Positions 6,896 through 14,220 of a DNA stretch of 48,484 bases are shown piece after piece; within the stretch, counting starts at the first letter, position 1, and each line of letters opens with the position of its first letter. The position numbers were made by a program, and so were the translations under genes. This stretch comes from Oscillospiraceae bacterium. GTDB lineage: Bacteria > Bacillota > Clostridia > Oscillospirales > Ruminococcaceae. Below the pieces are notes generated by a model. It was given only the letters and a program-made list of their open reading frames with translations, did not search any database and was not told where the DNA came from. The stretch covers positions 1-48,484 of the forward strand of contig CAAGBS010000002.1 in NCBI GenBank assembly GCA_900768125.1, given 5' to 3'.

Positions 6896-8350
6896 ATGAG
6901 AAAAGCACATAAAAAACTGCTACTTGAAATATTCGACTCTCTCCACGAGGCGCACCGCGAAATAAAGAAGCTCATGACCCGCGGCTCACATGAGGAAGCG
7001 CTCGCCCTGATGGCTCAGTGCCAGGACGCAGCGGTTGATATCGGCACAACTATTGACGACCTCGAGGGTGACGGTACGGCAGCGGTGAAATATCTGGAAA
7101 AATACTGCGAGGCTTTGTATCAGGTTCATGAGGGCATTATTGCCGATATGACCGGAAACAAGGCGTTTTCTTTTTTAGAAGAAAAATTAAACAATGCTGA
7201 GAAAAGTTTGAAAAACGATATAAAAGTCAAATTAGAGATACTATTCATGCCGTATAAGTCCAGCATGTGGGATTCCCTCGAATCTATCTGGCGTGAAGCT
7301 TCAGCCGACCCGGACTGCGACGCATATGTCGTACCCATACCATATTACGACCGGAATCCCGACCACAGCTTCGGCAATTTCCATTATGAGGGCAGAGAAT
7401 TCCCGAAAGACGTGCCTGTTATACATTACGAGAACTACGACCTTGAGGAAAGACGCCCCGATATCATATACATACACAACCCCTACGACGGTGAAAATCT
7501 CGTCACAAGCGTAGACCCGCGTTTTTATTCCGGAGAACTGAAAAAACACACCGATATGCTGGTGTATGTTCCGTATTTCGTCTGGAAGCCATTCGACCCG
7601 CAGAACGCAGAAGAAGTCAAAACGCGTATTCCTTTCTGCACACCGCCATCTGTAAGAAATCTGGACCGCGTCGTTACACAGACGGATTACATGCGCGACC
7701 TGCATGTCAAAGCGTTTATTTCGCGCTTCGGGGGCGACCTGCTCACCAGAAAGGAAGCGGAAAAAAAGTTCATTGTAGCCGGCTCTCCGAAAATCGACAA
7801 AATGCTGTCTCTCACCGCTGAAAACACCGGCGTTCCTGAAGAATGGCTGAAACTAACGGAGAACAAGAAAGTGGTGTTTTATAACACCAGCCTTACCGGC
7901 CTGCTGAAATCCCCGGAGCAGTATCTTAGCAAACTCCAGATGGTAATTAACTTCTTCAAGGAACGCAGCGACTGCGTTCTTCTCTGGCGCCCTCACCCCC
8001 TGATGGAAAGCACGATACACAGCATGACGCCCGCCCTGATGAACGGCTATATGAACATCAAGAACCGTTTCATCGCAGACCAAAGCGGAATATTTGACGA
8101 CACGCCGGATACGCTCAAGGCAATCTATCTCAGCGATATGATATATGGCGACATAAGCTCGGTATGCACTCAGTTTGAGCAGCTTGGTCTGCCAGTACTG
8201 TATCAGGATATCTCCGGAAACGACCGCTCTGCCCTTGAAGAATGGATAGAAGCAAGCCCCAAGAAGCACACAGAGCGTCCGGGCGCAGACTACATATCCA
8301 ACGGCGCAAAGATACACCGAATGATAAAGTCGCAGGTGATCGGCGGCTGA
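6896..8350 (+). CDS. CDP-glycerol glycerophosphotransferase-like GT-B protein
   Basis: The 484-residue protein has a C-terminal half resembling the TagB/TagF family, which moves a phospho-alditol from a CDP donor to a glycan acceptor. The family hallmarks are WRPHP at 364-368 and the acidic YGDISS motif at 417-422, after which comes a long nucleotide-binding helix region. The first 115 residues are a charged helical domain (KLLLEIFDSLHEAHREIKKL) not typical of teichoic-acid enzymes. No membrane segment is evident. The ATG at 6896 has AGGTGA five bases upstream; an in-frame GTG at 6887 overlaps that site. It is the first gene of the cluster behind flagellin, so a role in transferring a CDP-activated group to the flagellin glycan is inferred, together with the cytidylyltransferase at 13494. 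Teichoic-acid or capsule synthesis is the alternative. Confidence 0.75.
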   Translation: MRKAHKKLLLEIFDSLHEAHREIKKLMTRGSHEEALALMAQCQDAAVDIGTTIDDLEGDGTAAVKYLEKYCEALYQVHEGIIADMTGNKAFSFLEEKLNNAEKSLKNDIKVKLEILFMPYKSSMWDSLESIWREASADPDCDAYVVPIPYYDRNPDHSFGNFHYEGREFPKDVPVIHYENYDLEERRPDIIYIHNPYDGENLVTSVDPRFYSGELKKHTDMLVYVPYFVWKPFDPQNAEEVKTRIPFCTPPSVRNLDRVVTQTDYMRDLHVKAFISRFGGDLLTRKEAEKKFIVAGSPKIDKMLSLTAENTGVPEEWLKLTENKKVVFYNTSLTGLLKSPEQYLSKLQMVINFFKERSDCVLLWRPHPLMESTIHSMTPALMNGYMNIKNRFIADQSGIFDDTPDTLKAIYLSDMIYGDISSVCTQFEQLGLPVLYQDISGNDRSALEEWIEASPKKHTERPGADYISNGAKIHRMIKSQVIGG

Positions 8351-8361
8351 CGGAGGAGCTT

Positions 8362-9465
8362 ATGGAAACAAAACGCAGATACGGCATAGTAACGCAAACG
8401 AAATACTACAATTTCGTGAATTTCGGCGCGATGCTGCAATGCTATGCGCTCCAGCAGGCGCTGAACAAGCTCGGTGTTGACAACACTGTTGTTGACTACC
8501 GCACCGACCCGCTGCTTCTCACCGATATCGACGACCCGCTGAAGAGCATGCAGGACAGCCGTTTCCTGTCGCGTTTGGGCTGCCGCCTCAGCTACCCTGC
8601 AATACACCGTGCTAACCGGAAATTTGACGCGTTCTGGGAGAAAAACTATCGCAAAACTCCTAAGGTCTATACCTCACAGAATTTCAATGAACTTGATTTC
8701 GACGGGTATATCTGCGGAAGCGACACAGTCTGGGACATAGAAGAAACCAAGGGCTTTGATAAGGGCTTCTTTGCTGATTACGACTGCATGCATGGGAAGC
8801 ACAATTTTTCCTACTCGCCAAGCACCGGAGGATATGCATTCAAGGAAAGCGACCGCAGCGAACTTACACGGCTCCTCGGTAACTTTCGCAGCATTGCGCT
8901 GCGCGAGAAGGAAGGCGCGGGAATAATCCAGGACTGCACCGAAAAGCCGATAACCCAGACCCTTGACCCAACTCTGCTCCTTGACAGCGAAGATTACGAA
9001 AAAATACTCGCTGAACCCAGGATAAACAAACCGTATATTCTGGTATATTCCCGCCGCTACGACAAGGATCTTCTGGATTTTGCCGACCGCATTGCCAGAA
9101 GACGCGGCGCAAAAGTAGTCGAGATCAGTCTGCGGATACAGAATTTTTATAAGCACAAAATGGCATACGATACAGGCGTTGAAGAGTTCCTCGGTCTGAC
9201 CAAGCACGCCGAATGCGTTGTGACCAACTCCTTCCACGGAGCAATATTTGCCATGCAGTTCCGCCGTGATCTGTATGTATTTACACGCCCGGCGTGCTCG
9301 AATAAAATCGAAAATGTTCTTGGCACAGCGGGAATACCTGAGCGCCTTGTCTGCGGAAGCAATGTTCAGGAACTGCCCGCTATCGACTATGACCAGGTGT
9401 GGGAAAGATTCCACGCCGAACGCGAAAAATCGCTGGATTACCTGAAGGGAGCGCTTGAGCTTTGA
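8362..9465 (+). CDS. Polysaccharide pyruvyl transferase family protein
   Basis: The 367-residue GT-B-like enzyme belongs to the family that adds ketal pyruvate to sugars from phosphoenolpyruvate (CsaB, WcaK type). The N-terminal strand YGIVTQTKYYNFVNFGAMLQ, the CGSDTVWD segment near residue 115 and the C-terminal TNSFHGAIFAMQF histidine motif are characteristic. The ATG at 8362 is preceded by GGAGGAG and lies 12 bases after the previous stop. Its stop codon overlaps the start of the FrhB-like gene (TGATG), so the two are translationally coupled. This pairing of a pyruvyl-transferase-family protein with an FrhB-like iron-sulfur protein recurs in surface-polysaccharide loci. The acceptor here is unknown; a flagellin glycan is the contextual guess. 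Confidence 0.85.
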   Translation: METKRRYGIVTQTKYYNFVNFGAMLQCYALQQALNKLGVDNTVVDYRTDPLLLTDIDDPLKSMQDSRFLSRLGCRLSYPAIHRANRKFDAFWEKNYRKTPKVYTSQNFNELDFDGYICGSDTVWDIEETKGFDKGFFADYDCMHGKHNFSYSPSTGGYAFKESDRSELTRLLGNFRSIALREKEGAGIIQDCTEKPITQTLDPTLLLDSEDYEKILAEPRINKPYILVYSRRYDKDLLDFADRIARRRGAKVVEISLRIQNFYKHKMAYDTGVEEFLGLTKHAECVVTNSFHGAIFAMQFRRDLYVFTRPACSNKIENVLGTAGIPERLVCGSNVQELPAIDYDQVWERFHAEREKSLDYLKGALEL

Positions 9466-10676
9466 TGGATACATACCTTGATAACAGCCGCAAAGCAAGC
9501 TGCACCGGTTGTTCCGCCTGTGTTCAGGTCTGCGGAAAAGGCGCGATGCACATGGAATACGACGCCGAAGGCTTCGCATATCCAGTCATCGACCGCGAAA
9601 AATGCGTTAACTGCGGACTCTGCCGGGCTGCGTGTCCAATGACGAAAGACCTGCTCTACCCTAAAGTCGAACGCGTTACCGGCGGATACGTCAACGACCG
9701 CGAGGTACTCGAAAAGAGCACGTCCGGGGGTGCATTCACCGCTCTCGTCAAAGCCTGGTGTACGGGAAGCTCCTATGCCGTATTCGGCGCCGCTCAGACG
9801 GAAAAACTGACAACTGAACATAGGTATATAACCGACCTCTCCGACCTCGATACACTCCGCAAATCGAAGTACGACCAGAGCCGGATAGGTACGGCATACG
9901 CTGACTGCAAAAGGTTACTTTCCGATGGAAGAAAGGTCGTATTTACCGGCACGCCCTGCCAGATAGCAGGCCTCAGAGCCTTTCTGGGCGACAAGGAATA
10001 TCCGGAACTGCTGACTATAGACGTTATATGCGAGGGCGTTCCCTCGCCCAAATATAAGAACAGCTTTATTAAGTATATGGAGGAAAAGCACGCCAGCAGC
10101 GTGAAAACTCTCGATTACCGCGACAAGGACGGCGGAAGATGGGACTACAACGTCATGTCGCTGACGTTTGAAAATGGGAAGCACATTACTATCGACCGCT
10201 GGGTAAACCCGTTCTTTGATATCTGGATGCAGCACATAATGTCGCGGCCGTCCTGTTATGAGTGCAGGTACACCACTTCACGCCGCTGCTCAGACATCAC
10301 GCTTGGAGATCTGTGGGGCGTGCATATATTCTGTCCTGAGCTTTATAATGACAATCATGGCTCCTCAGTAATGATACCAAGCACAGAAAAGGGCAGAACC
10401 GCCATTGAGCTTGCAAAACAGCAAATGACCACTCGGGAACTGGATATGGATACCGTGGTCAAATACGCGAACCGCATGAGAGACCCGATAGCAACGAATG
10501 AACGACGGGAGGAATTCCTCAGCGATTTAGACAAAATGGAATTCAAGCAGATAAGACGGAAGTGGATGCGCCGCCCCCCGCTGAAGCTGCTTATCAAAAA
10601 ATACATCTACGGCACAAATCGTCAGGTAGTAAGAAAATACCTGAAAAAGCAGGCGCACCGAAAGGAACAAAAATGA
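9465..10676 (+). CDS. Coenzyme F420 hydrogenase beta-subunit (FrhB)-like iron-sulfur protein
   Basis: A 403-residue protein with an N-terminal pair of 4Fe-4S clusters (C13, C16, C19, C23 and C47, C50, C53, C57), followed by an FrhB N-domain (STSGGAFTAL, VFTGTPCQIAGL) and an FrhB C-domain with further cysteines (SCYEC, RRCSDITLGDLWG). FrhB-type proteins bind flavin and transfer electrons; in polysaccharide loci of organisms without F420 the true reaction is not established, and reduction of a sugar or sugar-pyruvate intermediate is possible. The ATG at 9465 overlaps the preceding stop codon by one base, and its own stop overlaps the next start (ATGA), so it sits in a tightly coupled trio. Its redox chemistry means the island does more than simple sugar transfer. 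Confidence 0.85.
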   Translation: MDTYLDNSRKASCTGCSACVQVCGKGAMHMEYDAEGFAYPVIDREKCVNCGLCRAACPMTKDLLYPKVERVTGGYVNDREVLEKSTSGGAFTALVKAWCTGSSYAVFGAAQTEKLTTEHRYITDLSDLDTLRKSKYDQSRIGTAYADCKRLLSDGRKVVFTGTPCQIAGLRAFLGDKEYPELLTIDVICEGVPSPKYKNSFIKYMEEKHASSVKTLDYRDKDGGRWDYNVMSLTFENGKHITIDRWVNPFFDIWMQHIMSRPSCYECRYTTSRRCSDITLGDLWGVHIFCPELYNDNHGSSVMIPSTEKGRTAIELAKQQMTTRELDMDTVVKYANRMRDPIATNERREEFLSDLDKMEFKQIRRKWMRRPPLKLLIKKYIYGTNRQVVRKYLKKQAHRKEQK

Positions 10677-11623
10677 ACGAGAACATTTTCAGCGGAAAAG
10701 CTGAAGTATATATGAAGTGCCGCCCAAGGTATGCGCAGGGCGTGTTGGACTTTATCCGACGCGAAACAGCGCTGACTCCGGACAGCCTGATAGCGGATAT
10801 AGGAGCCGGAACCGGCATATTCACCGGGCAGCTTATGTCGCTTGGCTGCCGCGTAGCAGCGGTTGAACCGAACGGAGATATGCGCTCCAGAATAGCCGAA
10901 ACCGCTCCGGGAGCCGAGATAATAAGCGCCCCCGCTGAACACACCGGACTTCCTGACGGCAGCGTATCTCTGATAACCGCCGCAGAATCGTTCCACTGGT
11001 TCCAGCCCGATGATTTCCGCGAAGAATGCAGGCGGATACTCCGTCCTGACGGTAAGGTCATGATCGTTTGGAATTTAACAGATAAAAAATCCAGCCTTGT
11101 GCGTACACTTCACAAACTTAACTTGGATCATTGCGCACGATATCGTGAGCTTTTCTCAAATGGGAGATCCATTGAAAATGAACGCTTTGTAGATATTTCT
11201 CAAAAGTTTCTGAAAAATTATTCGTCAGCCATATTTAAAAACGACCTCTCTTATAACAAATCCCAATTCATAGGAAACCGTATTTCAAGCAGCTATGCTC
11301 CCAAATCCGGAGACCCTGAATTTGACAATTACCGCACAGCGCTTGAAGAGTGCTTCGAACAGTTCAGCGTAAGCGACGAGAAATATAAAGTGATGTCAGA
11401 GAATTATCTGACCAACAGCCACAGGGAAATCTACCCGAATGACCTCATATTTACGAAAGAACAGTTTATCGGCAATCGCATATCAAGAAGCTATGCTCCC
11501 AAATCCGGAGACCCTGAATTTGACAAGTACTGCACGGCGCTTGAAGAGTTCTTCGAACAGCATCAGCAAAACGGCGTGATATTGATACCCAATAATACGG
11601 TCTGCTTTATAGGAATGGCTTAA
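10673..11623 (+). CDS. Class I SAM-dependent methyltransferase with a duplicated C-terminal segment
   Basis: A 316-residue methyltransferase. Motif I is ADIGAGTGIF at residues 41-50, followed by AVEPN (motif II) and the ESFHWFQPDDF and RILRPDGKVMIVWN segments, as in the UbiE/methyltransf_11 group. The C-terminal 130 residues contain the same unit twice: FIGNRISSSYAPKSGDPEFD and FIGNRISRSYAPKSGDPEFD, 66 residues apart, together with the preceding NDL and following TALEE-FEQ segments. Related enzymes normally appear to have one such unit. The start overlaps the previous stop as ATGA. A sugar or N-terminus methylation on the flagellin glycan is inferred from context; the substrate is unknown. 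Confidence 0.82.
   Translation: MNENIFSGKAEVYMKCRPRYAQGVLDFIRRETALTPDSLIADIGAGTGIFTGQLMSLGCRVAAVEPNGDMRSRIAETAPGAEIISAPAEHTGLPDGSVSLITAAESFHWFQPDDFREECRRILRPDGKVMIVWNLTDKKSSLVRTLHKLNLDHCARYRELFSNGRSIENERFVDISQKFLKNYSSAIFKNDLSYNKSQFIGNRISSSYAPKSGDPEFDNYRTALEECFEQFSVSDEKYKVMSENYLTNSHREIYPNDLIFTKEQFIGNRISRSYAPKSGDPEFDKYCTALEEFFEQHQQNGVILIPNNTVCFIGMA
11240..11362 (+). repeat. First copy of an in-frame 123-bp duplication
   Basis: This segment of the methyltransferase gene encodes NDLSYNKSQFIGNRISSSY through FEQ and is repeated at 11438-11560. A 37-38 base core (AGCTATGCTCCCAAATCC onward) is identical in both copies, including third codon positions, while the flanks have diverged. Confidence 0.85.
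11438..11560 (+). repeat. Second copy of the in-frame 123-bp duplication
   Basis: Partner of 11240-11362, offset by 198 bases (66 codons), so the reading frame is kept. It encodes NDLIFTKEQFIGNRISRSY through FEQ. Weaker similarity extends upstream, suggesting the duplicated protein unit is about 66 residues. Confidence 0.85.
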
Positions 11624-11635
11624 ACGGAGACTAAG

Positions 11636-12385
11636 ATGAGCAACAGAATATATGGAACCAGAACAGACATAAACGAGCAGGAAGTACGCGATTTTTACAA
11701 CAAGCGAGCCGCGCTCGCCTCGTCAATGAAAAATCCCCTGTCAGCAGTAGTAAACGGCGAGCAGAATCCTGAACAGGCTGACACAAGAAGCCGCTTTGAC
11801 CGGGAATACATAGTGCCCAGGCTTGATCTGACCCCAAACAGAGCAGTACTGGATATAGGCTGCGGAATGGGAAGATTCGCCGAAATGGTGCTTCCGTTAT
11901 GCGGAAGGTATCTGGGCGCGGATTTCGCTCCGGAGATGATCGCCGCCGCAGAAAAAAGAACGGCAGCATATAGTGACCAGGCTAAATATGTATGCGCGTC
12001 ATTCAGCGAACTGATGAGCAAGCCTGACAGCTTTTTCGGCGGAAAATTCGACTGCGTGATCATGCTGGGCGTGTGCATGTATATAAATGATACCGAGCTT
12101 GTAAAATGCCTGACCAGACTAGTCGACCTTCTGAACGACAAGTGCGTTATGTACGTTGGCGACGCAGTCGGTTTAGGAACGCGGCTGACTCTGGATCAGA
12201 TACATTCCGACCAGCTGGACAGCGATTACAGCGCAATATACAGAACCGCTGAAGAATACGTTAAGCTATACAGCATATTCACAAAGCAAGGTTTTCATTT
12301 TGCCGAACAGGCATATTTTCCGCCGGAGATAAACGGCACCAGATACAACGACAGCGACCGCTGGTATGCGATACTTAAACGTTGA
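11636..12385 (+). CDS. Class I SAM-dependent methyltransferase
   Basis: The 249-residue protein has motif I VLDIGCGMGRF at 71-81, GADFAPEMI for ribose binding, and FDCVIMLGVCMYI as the post-motif strand. The N-terminal 65 residues (EQEVRDFYNKRAALA) form a helical cap. The ATG at 11636 lies 12 bases behind the preceding methyltransferase with ACGGAGA upstream. It is unrelated in detail to its neighbour apart from the Rossmann core, so it probably modifies another position. Its substrate is not predictable; a glycan O- or N-methylation in the flagellin modification pathway is the contextual inference. Confidence 0.82.
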   Translation: MSNRIYGTRTDINEQEVRDFYNKRAALASSMKNPLSAVVNGEQNPEQADTRSRFDREYIVPRLDLTPNRAVLDIGCGMGRFAEMVLPLCGRYLGADFAPEMIAAAEKRTAAYSDQAKYVCASFSELMSKPDSFFGGKFDCVIMLGVCMYINDTELVKCLTRLVDLLNDKCVMYVGDAVGLGTRLTLDQIHSDQLDSDYSAIYRTAEEYVKLYSIFTKQGFHFAEQAYFPPEINGTRYNDSDRWYAILKR

Positions 12386-12412
12386 TATCCTTCGTAAACG
12401 GAGATGAGCAAT

Positions 12413-13492
12413 ATGAAATTATTCACAGTAGGTCCGGTCGAGATGTACCCATTCACCCTAAAGACCGCCGCCGGTCAGATACCATATTTCCGCACCAGGG
12501 AATTTTCCGCCATGATGCTGGAATCGGAAGGGCTTCTGAAAAAACAGATGCATGCACCTGATACCAGCCGGTTAGTTTTCCTTACCGCATCAGGCACCGG
12601 TGCAATGGAAGCGACCGTATTCAATCTGTTCAACAAGGACGACCGTCTGCTGATAATAGACGGCGGATCGTTCGGCCACAGATTTGCACAGATATGCGAG
12701 CTCCACGGCATACCGCACGATGTGCTTACGCTGAGCTTCGGCGAATCTCTCACCAGTGAAAGGCTGGAGGAGTATTCCGGTACGGCTTACACCGGACTGC
12801 TGGTGAATATTCATGAAACATCTACCGGTCAGCTATATGATATCAACATGCTGTCTGACTTCTGCCGCAGAAAAGACATGCTCCTTGTGGCAGACGCAAT
12901 ATCGTCATTTCTTGCAGATGATGTTAACGCTGAAAAATACAGTATCGACGCACTGATAACAAGTTCCCAGAAGGGTCTTGCATTAGGACCGGGAATGTCC
13001 TTTGTGCTCCTCAGCGAACGCGCTATACACGACCGTATCGGAAGGATCTCACCGCCGTCCCTTTATCTTGATTTCAGCAACCACCTTAAAAATCAGGAGC
13101 GCGGTCAGACTCCGTTCACCCCTGCGGTAAGGGTTCTCTACGAACTCAACGAAATGCTGCGCCACATAGAATACGACGAAGGCGGCATAGAAAACCGGCT
13201 GAACACAGTCAGAGCCGAAGCAGAATGGTTCCGCAGCCAGGTGCGCGGACTTCCTCATGTGACCATACCGGAATATCCTCTGTCAAACGCGCTGACTCCC
13301 CTGGTATTCAGCGGAGTGACCGCCGGAGAGGTCTACGAAGCATTGCGATATAAACATGAAATGACGCTCACGCCAAACGGCGGCGAGCTTGGGAAAAAGC
13401 TCCTGCGGGTCGGTCACATCGGTTATCACCCGCATGAGGATCAGGAGCAACTGGTCTTAGCACTGAAAGATGTGCTGAATGGAGGAATTTAA
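12413..13492 (+). CDS. Class V PLP aminotransferase, 2-aminoethylphosphonate transaminase-like
   Basis: A 359-residue fold-type I enzyme resembling PhnW (2-aminoethylphosphonate:pyruvate aminotransferase) and alanine-glyoxylate aminotransferases. The opening LFTVGPVEMYP, the cofactor-binding SGTGAMEA loop at 60-67, D161 in VADAISSF and the Schiff-base lysine K187 in SSQKGLALGPG are all present. The ATG at 12413 is preferred because CGGAG lies at the right distance; an ATG at 12404 overlaps it. The next gene, a nucleotidyltransferase of the LicC/PntC group, begins one base after the stop. In Treponema denticola PntC, related transaminase and cytidylyltransferase domains are fused in one protein, which supports a joint pathway here. 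No phosphoenolpyruvate mutase is in the window, so the phosphonate assignment is unproven. Confidence 0.78.
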   Translation: MKLFTVGPVEMYPFTLKTAAGQIPYFRTREFSAMMLESEGLLKKQMHAPDTSRLVFLTASGTGAMEATVFNLFNKDDRLLIIDGGSFGHRFAQICELHGIPHDVLTLSFGESLTSERLEEYSGTAYTGLLVNIHETSTGQLYDINMLSDFCRRKDMLLVADAISSFLADDVNAEKYSIDALITSSQKGLALGPGMSFVLLSERAIHDRIGRISPPSLYLDFSNHLKNQERGQTPFTPAVRVLYELNEMLRHIEYDEGGIENRLNTVRAEAEWFRSQVRGLPHVTIPEYPLSNALTPLVFSGVTAGEVYEALRYKHEMTLTPNGGELGKKLLRVGHIGYHPHEDQEQLVLALKDVLNGGI

Positions 13493-13493
13493 A

Positions 13494-14207
13494 ATGAGAG
13501 CTGTAATAATGGCAGCCGGTATGGGCAGGCGAATGAACAACTCTATAGAAATGCCGAAAAGCATACTGCCGGTAGGCGAAACCACAATAATCCGCCACAC
13601 TGTAAAAATGCTCACCGATAACGGCATAAGCACAGCCGTTGTAGTAGGGTATAGGAAAAACGACATATATTCCGCGCTTCAGGGTCTGCCGGTAACATAC
13701 TACTTCAATCCTTTTTTCAAGGTCACAAACAGCATGGCGTCCCTGTGGTTTGCAAGGGAATTCCTCTCAAGCAAAGATGACATAATCCTCTGCAACGCAG
13801 ATGTGTTCTGGCAGGAGGATATCCTAAATGAAGTCCTCAAAGACGACCACCGCATAGTAATGCTTGGCGATAAGACGCGCGGATCAGTTGGCGACTATTG
13901 CTTTGAACTGACAGAGGACAGCTTTATAAACAGTTTTGGCAAAAACCTTGAAGATGGGAAAAAACACACAGAATATGTCGGAATCGGCAGAATAAAAAAG
14001 GACTTCGTGCTGACCTTCTGCAATCTTCTCAACGACGCAGTCGAACGCGAGGTCTACGACCTGTGGTGGGAAAACGTCATTTACGACAACTGTATCCGCT
14101 ACCCGATATTTGTAAAGGATATATCCGAACATTTCTGGGGAGAAGTGGACGTAATGAGCGATTATATGCGCATACAGGAATACGCTGAAAATCACCACAT
14201 AATCTGA
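13494..14207 (+). CDS. LicC/PntC-like cytidylyltransferase (phosphocholine or aminoethylphosphonate type)
   Basis: A 237-residue nucleotidyltransferase. The NTP-binding signature AAGMGRRM with PKSILPVG lies at residues 7-28. The central NPFFKVTNSMASLWFARE and CNADVFWQ segments and the C-terminal DISEHFWGEVDVMSDY are features of the small CTP-using family that includes LicC (phosphocholine) and PntC (2-aminoethylphosphonate), rather than sugar-phosphate GlmU/RfbA enzymes. The start at 13494 follows GGAGGAATTTAAA, part of which overlaps the end of the aminotransferase gene. The product would be a CDP- or CMP-linked amino compound that the TagF-like protein at 6896 could transfer. Substrate identity is inference; the family assignment is reasonably secure. 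Confidence 0.75.
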   Translation: MRAVIMAAGMGRRMNNSIEMPKSILPVGETTIIRHTVKMLTDNGISTAVVVGYRKNDIYSALQGLPVTYYFNPFFKVTNSMASLWFAREFLSSKDDIILCNADVFWQEDILNEVLKDDHRIVMLGDKTRGSVGDYCFELTEDSFINSFGKNLEDGKKHTEYVGIGRIKKDFVLTFCNLLNDAVEREVYDLWWENVIYDNCIRYPIFVKDISEHFWGEVDVMSDYMRIQEYAENHHII

Positions 14208-14220
14208 CGGAGGAAACACA

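Noticed and set aside
12413..14207. Complete phosphonate biosynthesis operon
   Set aside because: PEP mutase and phosphonopyruvate decarboxylase are not present in the window, so only the late steps could be supported.
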